Origin: Cylicocyclus nassatus
Taxonomy: Eukaryota > Nematoda > Chromadorea > Rhabditida > Strongylidae
Reading direction: 5' to 3'
Assembly: GCA_958299035.1 (NCBI GenBank)
Contig: CATQJL010000305.1
Coordinates: 34,423,733-34,487,732 of the forward strand
Length of the DNA: 64,000 nucleotides
Below the pieces are notes generated by a model that did not search any database, was not told the origin of the DNA, and was given only the letters and a program-made list of their open reading frames with translations. This document shows, in pieces, positions 55,626 through 64,000 of this stretch. The position numbers and the translations under genes are program-made. How positions within the stretch are numbered: position 1 is the stretch's first letter; each line of letters starts with the position of its first letter.

Positions 55626-57162
55626 GTGTGCCATTGACTAAAGTCTGTCTATGATTATTTGCGGAACGCAACGCAGGCCAGTTGGCCTTTGTTGCGTTGG
55701 CAGATTGGCACCACGGTTTGCAGGCTTCCAAGACTGGCCAGAGGCAGCTCAAATGCACCGGTGGTAATATGTATGGGAGAATGGTAGGACACACAACATA
55801 GTTGCTCATGATAAAGATAGGAGATGTGCGATACCGTCTGTAATCTGCAATGAACATAAGCTACGGTAACCACAACATTTGCGCTTGGAAAGTGTTGTTG
55901 GCAATTTGTTGGCAACACGTGAAACACTTGACTTATAAGCAGGATATTCGCCTTGTCGCATAGTTCTTGAATGGACATATCTATCTAGAATTACTTTCCA
56001 GAACGTTCTGCCAATTTTAGTGGTTGCGAATGTAGGCGGAAAGATATGCTGCTGTTATAAATCCATCAATTTGCTTGATGAAGGTTGGAAAAAGAGGGTT
56101 GGATGGACATGCACTCAAGCTTAAGGGACTCAGTTTTTTTTTATCATACGTTTGAGTGGGGAAATGCCTTCGCATCGTCTAGGAAAAAACTTCAGTCGCG
56201 GAAAAAAATCTAGATCAGCGGTTTGAGGCGTGTGCTGGCAATTTTTGAATTTAAATTCATTCAAGCTGGGCAGTGGATCAGTGTGATCGTAAAACCAAGC
56301 TGCGCGAACAGATCACGTTGCTTCTAACCGGATTGTCTTTAAGTTTTGTGAACTCACAATCTTAGGGGTCCTTTTTCCTTTCTGTCGCCTAGCGTCTCGC
56401 GCATAGGACGGACTTGTTTTGTAGCTAGCTCTACGTTAGTTTTATATATTCATTCCTGAATTTGGCCGTAATGTTGGCCCGGCAATGGCCTTCAACTTCT
56501 GGGGGTTAAAAGCATAGAACTCCTGGATCCAGTTTGGAATTCGTGGGACTGTTCAGGAAAATTATTCTTCGTTGAATTAACATCATAAAAATATTGCACA
56601 AGAGAATTTACTGGACATTATTGAAAAAGCGATGTTGTCTGCCAGTGAAGGAGCGGCTTAGTTCATACCCCGTTAAATCAAGCATTCCTTAGTTCGAATG
56701 GACTTTGAAATGGTTACATACTGCAGCTGCATCCCTTCTGCATTGCAGTGCACTTTCTTTGGTGGTCTTTGATGCTTTTTCGTAGCTTCACAGCTGACTT
56801 CACTCTCACTGGTAGTTCATCGGCAATTTGTTGGAAAAATTAAAATACAGGATGTCCGCAAAGTTCTTGTGCATTGCTGATGGTTAAAGTCTTCTTGTCT
56901 CATAATTAGAAACTCTCATCACGTACCGTATTGAGTGACTTTTTCTCAGGTGTACGGTATGGAGTGAATTGACGGTGCTCGTCATTACTTAAACTTACGA
57001 TAAAAACTTCCAGCACATAGTAAAATAATTGTGAATTTGCTGCCATCATAAAAAATTCGTGAGGGAATCATGTGTAAACTTTTCTAACATCGCATACCTT
57101 GTGTCATTTGGACAATAATCGAACTTTGAGGATCAGCGAGAAAATTGCTGTTTCGGTATACG
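55626..57162. other. Intergenic, no gene recognised
   Basis: There are overlapping sense and antisense frames near 55600-55980 but no motif, splice pattern or repeat boundary I could assign. Confidence 0.4.
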
Positions 57163-57440
57163 CAGTGGCGGTCTCAGGATTTTCATTCATAAACGCACTT
57201 CGATAGAAAATGTTTTGAGATACTTTCCAAGATTCTGACCATCTCATAACACCGAAACATTAGAAAAAAGGAGACACGGAGACAGTCACACTTCCGCAAA
57301 TTGCTACAAGGCTAATTTGGACTTTCAAAATATTTAGAAAATCATTTCAATGATTTACAAGTGAAGCCATCTCAAAAATAGTACCTTGTAACAAAGACAG
57401 AGAATGGCAAAATAATCATAACTTATAATAACGGGCTAAG
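57163..57440. mobile_element. Diverged hAT-type MITE, one clear end
   Basis: CAGTGGCGGTCTCAGGATTTT, then CGCACTTCG-AAAATGTTTTGAGA, and later GATTTACAAGTG, match the order of blocks in the element at 31170-31521. The right end has decayed and no target duplication is visible. Confidence 0.5.
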
Positions 57441-58742
57441 GGTTGTTTACGTGTTTTTGTGTGTGTGTGTGTCTGTCCGTTACGAAATTCGTAGAGCGAA
57501 TTCCAGCCAACCTCTTGAGCCCAAATTTTGCACGGTGCATGCTAGCAGTATGAAAGTCCGCTATGCAAAAGCACGAGCGGATCCGTTGACTGGGTCCCTC
57601 AAAAACTGCGCTGCAAACGGATCCACTGGGCTTCTGAACAGCAAAATTGGGCCTGTACCACCACTTTTTGCAAAGTCATGGATATGATTAACAAGCTAAT
57701 GTGCAAGCCATGGACTTCAGCCCAAAAAATTGAACTAAAGTTGATTACTTTACAAAAATGGCGCCGAGAAAAATCAGTTGCGTAAATGTTCAATTTGCCA
57801 AGATTTTACCTAATCATTTGGGAAGATTTTTGCACAGAGATGTAGCCCACGGTGATCATCGTCATTATAGTGACTATTAAACCATAAAAAGTCCAAAAAT
57901 CGGTTCAAATTTGCATTTATCCTTCTCGGAAAAGTTTCATCCACGCGAAAATACCGATCTCACACAAAAAAGCTCTCGGAATGAGTAGTTGTTTACAATT
58001 CATTCGTGATAGCCTGCATAGCGCGGTAAGTTTCAATGTCACTATTATGCGGGAATGAGCAAGGCATATAGAAAGTAGGGCCAGTGCGAGCCTCTGCGAA
58101 GCAGAGGTGACGCACTGGTAACTAACAAGGCAGTATAACCATACATTTGGGATAAGCTATAGTAGCAGTTGTTCCTTACTTGCTTCCTTGTGATGCAAAG
58201 AATGGAGAAAAATATCATAGGTTGAGGAATCGTAGGTGACATGACACAGAATTCAAGATTTAAGTGTTCCATGGAAACATGAGCAGGAACGTTTGGTTGA
58301 TCAATAGTGACACTGTTCATAATGATATACAAAACCATGGCTGATTGAAAACACCAAAAACATTTTCATGATATTTTCACTAGCCCGAAAATAAAATAGT
58401 GGCGTCGGGTAGAGCTGTAATTCTGATTCAGAGTCAAGCGTACTTTGAATCGAAACGAAAGGAAATTAAATTTTTGTTGGTGATCATTCCAAAAAATCGC
58501 ATTCGCATCACTTTGATAGAGCGAGCGGGTATTTTATTTGTGCAGTAAGGCAAAACAGTGATTAGCAGTGTCAAATCTTCAGAGGAAGTCAGATCGAAAA
58601 CATACCGTGTAATGGATTTTTCAGCCTTTACTATTTGCCTTTTGTTTTTCAGCTTTGTTGCTAGGCGCATTACTACGACACAATGATTCGTTTCATTTTG
58701 CTCTCTACCTCTAATCCTCAACGACAACCTGAATTGCAGAAA
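57441..58742. other. Intergenic with GT microsatellite
   Basis: A (GT)n run lies at about 57452-57475. The rest to the Obg GTPase start shows no gene. A TTGCAG acceptor at 58734-58739 is the probable spliced-leader site of that gene. Confidence 0.4.
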
Positions 58743-60127
58743 ATGCGGCGTTCTGTCTTTCTTCGGGATTCCATCAAGCAGGTGCAAAGGCTTATCAAAC
58801 AGGATCAGAATGTGCTTGAAAGGGACAAGTTTACTCTTCACGTTTCTGCTGGATCAGGCGGAAATGGACTGGCTCGGTAATAATCCCACAATTCTCACGT
58901 AAATAATTTGCATAGAGTAAGGTTATCATCATCTTTCAGCTTTCTGTATGGTAACATTTTTTGAACAGCAAAACTTTCGCGACTCTTTATCTAAATCAGA
59001 GTGAAAATATTTACCCATTTTTCGCGAAAGCAATCCAGGCAAGAATATATAGATAAATTTATTATGTCAAGTTTTATCGAGTTTTGATGGCATCAATGAT
59101 CGAACTATGTGTGAAAACTTTCTTGTGGTATTTGCAGGTGTAAGTATAAGAAATACTGAAATTTTTTTTGATTTGCTCAGAATAGTGGATTCTCCGTCTT
59201 GGATTTTAGGACACTCTTTCAGTTGATGGTTGGCAATTTGATTCAGGTATGATGGAAGAGGTGGAAATGGAGGCAGTATATATCTAACAGCATCCACTAG
59301 CATGGCATTTACCGACATAAAGAAGAATCTCGGCGGAAAGATGAAGTTGAAGGCTCAAAATGGAGGTCATAGTCAGAAAATCAAACTCGTTGGAGACGAT
59401 GGCGAGCACACAGTAGGTACGACCTTTGGACTGGATTATAGCTAACTTCCTTCTTTACAGTATTTCGATGTCCCAGTCGGTGTCGAAGCTGTTGACGAAG
59501 AACGTAATGTGTTGTTGGCGAGGTGCACTCGACCTTTCCATAGATATCTTATTGCTAGAGGAGGTGATGGCGGTAGTGCAAGAAATCAATATAAGTACGT
59601 TTTAGAAGCAAAGAGGAAATCTCTATTGTTTTTGTTAGTATATTTTCTGAGAGGTGAACCTGGAGAACACTTCGACGTGTCTCTGCATCTGAAACTTCGT
59701 CCAAATGTCGGTCTCGTAGGATTCCCTAACGCAGGAAAATCCACTCTCATGAAAGCTTTTGTGCCTAGAAAGAGCATCAAGATAGCACCATATCCATTCA
59801 CTACGGTAAAACCCAGGTTCAACTTTGCGGAATAATTGGTAATTGATCATTCCCAGACCAAGCCACAAGTTGCTTTCTGGGTTGCTGAGAAGCGCAAGCA
59901 AAATGATGAGGACAATTTTACTTTGTCTATTGCTGACTTACCAGGTAGACCGTAAATCACTGGAATGTTCATACTATAAAGTCAATTGCAGGTTTAATAG
60001 AAGGAGCATCACGGAATCGTGGCAAAGGTTATAAATTTTTAAAACATTTGGAATACGCTGACGTGCTATTGTTAGTGGTCGACTGTCTCGGGTTCCAGTT
60101 ATCGAATGAGCCGGGTGAGCCATTTAG
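58743..60127 (+). CDS. Obg-family GTPase, GTPBP10-like, first six exons (incomplete)
   Basis: Exons 58743-58876, 59247-59412, 59461-59594, 59652-59805, 59857-59944 and 59992-60127 have GT-AG borders and consistent phase, encoding about 271 residues. Residues 30-120 form the glycine-rich Obg domain (HVSAGSGGNGLARYDGRGGN, ARGGDGGSARNQY). The GTPase follows with the P-loop VGLVGFPNAGKST, switch I PYPFTT, and G3 SIADLPGLIEGASRNRGKGY, then DVLLLVVDC. The family binds GTP and assists large-subunit ribosome assembly in mitochondria or nucleolus. The start follows a TTGCAG acceptor by three bases, suggesting spliced-leader addition. The protein should be near 380 aa. The NKxD motif and C-terminus are not found in the 3.9 kb left, so they lie beyond the window or are lost. 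Confidence 0.88.
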
Positions 60128-60323
60128 GTGAGTGTTCACTATACTGCACTGTTATGCAGAAAAGGAGGATGTACCGAAAATGCGTCTGCGACAAATTATT
60201 TTCTGCCGTTGTACGGCTTCATAATATCATTAGTATGATTTTTCCGATTCAGAAAAATTAGCTTGAGAAAAGGGGGAATTGCAGTCCTGCGTTGCTGGGA
60301 CACGTTAGCTTCTGGGCGTTTGA

Positions 60324-60670
60324 AGGTAGCGTCCAGGCAAATCTGGGCCTGTGGGGATCTTACTTGGAGAAAAATCTTGGGGCCCCAACTAAAACACTGC
60401 CTTAAATAGTGAACTCACAGAGATATTCGCTCCAAACTGGACCCCACGATCGTATGTCGCATGGATTCATGGTGCGACACATCAGTTTTGCGTGGGTCCT
60501 CGCGCATCGTGCCATCCATGCGAATACGATCCCGGGGTCCAGTTTGGAGGCGAATATCTCAGCTGTGCGTTCAAAATATGAGCTGCCGCTTGGGAAGTGT
60601 CTTAGTTAGGGCCCCAGAATTACTTTCCACATCAGAACCCCGTATGCCCAGATTTGCCTGGACACTGCCT
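60324..60670. mobile_element. Fold-back element in the Obg GTPase downstream region
   Basis: GTCCAGGCAAATCTGGGC (60331) is mirrored by GCCCAGATTTGCCTGGAC (60646-60663). Inside, TATTCGC(C)TCCAAACTGGAC and its complement pair, as do GGGGCCC-AACTAA and TTAGTTAGGGCCCC. It is a non-coding nested palindrome. Confidence 0.7.
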
Positions 60671-60794
60671 TTAATCGGGCAGTGCCAAATTGTGGCGAAT
60701 GAGTACTACTATTCAAAGCGTATCGAATTACGTATGCCCCAGGCAATAAGGTCAGATCTCCAATCGTTTACCTACCGTACCCACTATACTTGGG

Positions 60795-61125
60795 TCCGAA
60801 TCGAATAAAAATTCGATCATTCGAATAAAACATTCGAATATATTCGCATTCGAAATTCGATATTCGGAGTTCCTCCATTTTCGAATAATATCGAAACTCG
60901 AATAATTGAGTAGACGCGGTTTCGAATAAAATTCGAAACTCGAATAATCAAAAAACAGGGTTTCGAATAAAATTCGAAAACTCGAATAATCAAAAAACGG
61001 GGTTTCGAATAAAATTCGAAAACTCGAATAATAAAAAAAACGGGGTTTCGAACAGATTTTATTCATGGGTTTATTCGAATGTTTATTCGAATTCGTATTC
61101 GACTGAACTCCGTATTCAGATTATT
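60795..61125. repeat. AT-rich ATTCGAATAAA tandem repeats
   Basis: Units of about 46-48 bp built from GTTTCGAATAAAATTCGAAA and ACTCGAATAATCAAAAAAC occur at least four times, with TTCGAA palindromes throughout. Similar TTCGAATTTATTCGA sequence recurs at 62295-62445. Confidence 0.8.
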
Positions 61126-61895
61126 CGATTTTGTTGCAGAGCCAACTGCTGAGTTATCAAGCTCACTTCGTCCGCGTTTTTTTTCTCGCAAAACTCGGTA
61201 ATGCAGCTTTTGCAACCGTTATGACTTTTGAACAGTATGAAGGGTCGCATTCTTCCGACTGCTTGACAGTAAAAAATCATATGTGGACTTTAATTGATGC
61301 TTTTTCGATCAATGAGATTGTTCGCATTGCTATTGGCACGAAATCAGCAAAGAAGCTATCAAATTCAAGCTCATGTTCCGAGTTCATATATTGAATGTGT
61401 TTTGAAATGCCTGGTTTTCTTTCTTTGGTTTGCTCATGCTTGTGGTACGCCAAGCCCACACTCTTGCTCGCATAAGTTATATTGCACAACTGCCTCTATT
61501 CGCTACCCTAGAGTTTTTTGCGAATTGGTGTATCTTGAGTAAAGGACATCGCAGTTGTAGTGGAGGATTAGACGGTTTAGATCGCCGTACGCGGTTTGCC
61601 AGTTACGAGATGTCTTCAAATGTAACGCCAGCTTACCACAAATGTTTAGCGTGTACAACTTACTAAAAAGATAAATGCCGTGCATTCTGTACTTTTAGAA
61701 TAAGTTTTGGACATGACTATTGCCAAACCACGTCGCCAGTGAAATGCCTGCAGTATGCCCAGGGCTAGGGGCAATCGTGCTCGCTTCGCTGGATAAAACA
61801 CATGCCTTCGTCCACGATTAGCTTATGCCACACAAGACGAAAATCTCCGATGAACAAGCAATGTGTCGTAGCATTTGTGGCATTTAAGTACATAT
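61126..61895. other. No gene recognised; searched for missing Obg exons
   Basis: I looked here for the NKxD and C-terminal exons of the Obg GTPase and found none. The open frames (for example plus 61131-61394) carry no motif. Confidence 0.4.
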
Positions 61896-61899
61896 GTGG

Positions 61900-62470
61900 C
61901 CACCGTTGTTGCGGGGCTGGGAGTTGGTACAAGGGAATTAGTGAGGGTGCTGATTATGGATAAAAATTTACTTTATCGAATTTATCGATTTTTGGAGGTC
62001 CGGGACTGGGAGTTGGTGCAAGGAGGGAGTAAGTGAGGGCGCTGACTATGGATAAAAATTTACTTTATCGATTTTGTCGATTTTTGGAAAATCTTGAGCC
62101 ACGAGGTTGGGAGTTGGTACGGGGGGGGGGGGGGTAAATGAGGATGCTGATCAAAACCGGAATCTATTTTATCGATTTCAGCGATTTTCGGAAAGTTTTG
62201 AGCTAGGAGTTGGTATAGGGGATACGAGGGTGCTGATTATGAATGGATCGGCTTCAGCCAGATATGTCAGCAAGTTTGAGATATGGTTGCTCTAGTTATT
62301 CGTTAAATCATTCGAATATTTATTCGAAATTCGGCTCCCAAGGTTCGAAGATAATCGATATTCATTCATTCGATATTTTTGAATTTCCGAATTTATTCGA
62401 AGTACATTCATTCGAGAATTTTTATACCTCGAATTTATTCGATACTAGCTGGCTTACCCGGCTCCGCCAT
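61900..62470 (+). repeat. TTTATCGATTTT / GGGCTGGGAGTTGGT tandem repeats
   Basis: About 90-bp units with GGGAGTTGGT and GATAAAAATTTACTTTATCG recur near 61918, 62007 and 62108. A poly-G run (62120-62132) and TTCGAA-rich sequence follow. Same family as 18.4-18.8 kb. Confidence 0.7.
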
Positions 62471-62472
62471 AT

Positions 62473-62855
62473 GTTCCGAATAGAAAATTCCATTTCTTAA
62501 CCGATCCGGACCAAACTTGGCACACATACACTTCGGGCCCCGGCGGGTGCCACAGTCCACTTTTCGTTATCGATCGATGTCGATTTTATCGATTTTTTGC
62601 AAAATTTGAGCTAGGGGCTGGAATTTGGCAGGGGGGTGTAATCTAGCATGCTGATCACCCCCACGGGGGTGATCAGCATGCTCGATTACCCCCCTGTGCC
62701 AACTCCCAGCCCTGTAGCTCAAATTTTGCAAAAAATCGATAAAATCAATATCGATCGATGACCAAAAGTAGCCTATGACACCCGCCGGGGCCCGAAGTGT
62801 ATGTGTGCCAAGTTTGGTCCCGATCGCTTCAGAAATGGAATTTTCTATTCGGAAC
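62473..62855. repeat. Fold-back inverted repeat, arms about 190 bp
   Basis: The dyad centre is near 62664 in GATCACCCCCACGGGGGTGATC. Outer blocks are GTTCCGAATAGAAAATTCCA at 62473 and its mirror TGGAATTTTCTATTCGGAAC ending at 62855. The arms are two head-to-head copies of the end block of the TATCGAT/AGCTGGCTTACCCGG family. ACTAGCTGGCTTACCCGGCT lies just outside at 62444. Confidence 0.8.
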
Positions 62856-62856
62856 A

Positions 62857-62945
62857 TACGTACAGACAGACATACAGACAGACAGACAGACAGACATACA
62901 GACAGACAAACAGACATTCAACTTTATATATAAGACTAGCGACCC
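62857..62945 (+). repeat. (ACAG)n microsatellite and terminal block
   Basis: ACAGACAGACATACAGACAG-type repeats run from about 62868 to 62916. TTTATATATAAGACTAG and the hairpin AGCGACCCTACGGGTCGCT (about 62937-62956) follow. The same microsatellite-plus-tail order occurs at the other copies of this family. Confidence 0.75.
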
Positions 62946-62959
62946 TACGGGTCGCTAGC

Positions 62960-63355
62960 AAGTGGGTTGAGGCCAATTAATTAGTGAGTCAAGGCTATAC
63001 TTGCACACTAACAATACGCTCTCGTTTTTCAAAGCGTCCAGTTTCCACAGTAAGCAGTAAATCGCCACTTCTAAAGCGGTCTTCTCGCTCCAGAAGCAAA
63101 TTGATGTGTTGCCAGTTGAGCAAGAGCTTTACCAGGACGGGCGCCCCTGTACCCTACATTTTCGCTTTTGCACGGCGCTGCCTTTAAGGTAAAGTCCTGC
63201 CACATGCAGTTCCTCTTCTTCCCGACAGCGAGACCAGGGCACGGTGTAGTTGAATCCAAAAGCAAACTTCGGCAGATTTTGAAGATTTGTTAATGAAATC
63301 TCGGGATTTTTTTGGGGAAAAGTTGTACCGCATTAAGTCCCTGGTCTTTTCTGGA
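62960..63355. other. No gene recognised before the terminal tandem array
   Basis: Sequence resembling decayed units of the following array (AAGTCCCTGGTC, GACCATGTTC) begins near 63240-63340. No coding region is supported. Confidence 0.4.
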
Positions 63356-64000
63356 AGCGAGACCATGTTCCCTCTGCTGTTTTCTTTTTGGGCAAAAGTA
63401 GGAATTCCTCAGTAAGGAAAACCTAAAAGTTTTTTCGACAAATATCAAACATTATCTGTAAAACCTTGGAACTTCGAAATCGCACCCTTAAAGTCCCTCT
63501 TCCATTCCAAGGGAACCATGTTCCCTCTGCTGTTTTCTTTTTGGGCAAAAGTAGGAATTCCTCAGTAAGGAAAAACTAAAAGTTTTTTCGACAAATATCA
63601 AACTTTATCTGTAAAACCTTGGAACTTCGAAAATTTCGCGCTCTTAAAGTCCCCGGTCCCTTCCAAGGGGACCATGTCCGCCCTGCTCTTTTCTATTTGG
63701 GCAAAAATAGGGATTCCTCAGTGAAAAAACCCAAAGTTCTTTCGACAAATTTCGAACTTTATCAATAAAACCTTGGAACTTCGAAATCGAGCCCTTAAAG
63801 TCCCTGGCCCCTTCCAAGGGGACCATATTTGTCCTGCTCTTTCCTTTTTGGGCAAAAATAGGAATTTCCCAGTGGAAAAAAACCAAGAGTAGTTTGTTTG
63901 TGAGCCCTTGGAGTTCGTTAGAAAAAAGTGCGTGCGGCATAGAGTCCCCCTTTTCTTTGCTCCCAGCAAGACCATGTTCGCCCTGCTCTTTTCTTTTTGG
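63356..64000 (+). repeat. Tandem repeat, period about 150 bp, running off the window
   Basis: GACCATGTTC-CCTGCT(C/G)TTTTC-TTTTTGGGCAAAA recurs near 63361, 63514, 63670, 63821 and 63970 (spacing about 149-157 bp). Each copy has a CTTGGAACTTCGAAA and an AAAGTCCC(T/C)GG segment. The units are 80-90 percent alike by eye. The open minus frames across it are by-products of the repeat. Confidence 0.85.

Noticed and set aside
61131..61394. Frame after TTGTTGCAG as the next Obg GTPase exon
   Set aside because: The translation lacks NKxD and any Obg-family similarity, and the phase needed (2 nt carried from exon 6) does not give a sensible continuation.
63644..63975. Two overlapping minus frames of 85-98 codons at the window end
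   Set aside because: They run through the 150-bp tandem array and repeat with it.

Overview
This is nuclear DNA from a nematode. The coding genes have many short exons with GT-AG introns. A trans-splice-type acceptor lies just upstream of several start codons, and one 22-base stretch nearly matches the nematode SL1 spliced leader. The repeats are MITEs, a Penelope-like element, a LINE and an LTR element of animal type. A rhabditid, perhaps strongylid, worm is my inference. I cannot name the species.

Layout. 1-4.2 kb has no gene I can support; it holds a fold-back MITE and an imperfect inverted repeat carrying a degenerate tRNA-like stretch. 4.2-20.4 kb (minus strand) is one giant spliced gene. 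Its exons give a signal peptide, a short NPCC-repeat cysteine module, a six-cysteine (C6-like) domain and about 4,100 residues of Ser/Thr-rich mucin made of a 57-bp repeat. Two transposable elements sit in its first intron. 20.4-31 kb is gene-poor: MITEs, a broken Penelope-like element with a GIY-YIG nuclease (24.4-25.9 kb), and an SL1-like RNA locus (28.1 kb). 30.7-37.9 kb is a nested-transposon region: a hAT-type MITE inside an older repeat, and an LTR element encoding Gag and protease but no polymerase, inserted in the reading frame of a LINE.

41-52.3 kb holds two well-supported housekeeping genes on the minus strand. UFD1 (8 exons, 322 aa) is the ubiquitin-handling partner of CDC48/p97. 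The other is a uridine-cytidine kinase/uracil phosphoribosyltransferase-like protein (14 exons, 521 aa). A small three-exon gene (64 aa, plus strand) lies inside UFD1 intron 3. 52.5-58.7 kb is mostly palindromic MITEs and unexplained sequence. 58.7-60.1 kb holds the first six exons of an Obg-family GTPase like GTPBP10. Its later exons, including the G4 motif, are not found before the window ends in repeats.

The genes show no shared pathway: the kinase/UPRT protein belongs to pyrimidine salvage, UFD1 to proteasomal degradation, the Obg GTPase to organelle or nucleolar ribosome assembly, and the mucin is predicted to be secreted. All exon models were made by eye from splice sites, phase and family similarity; no transcript or database was consulted.
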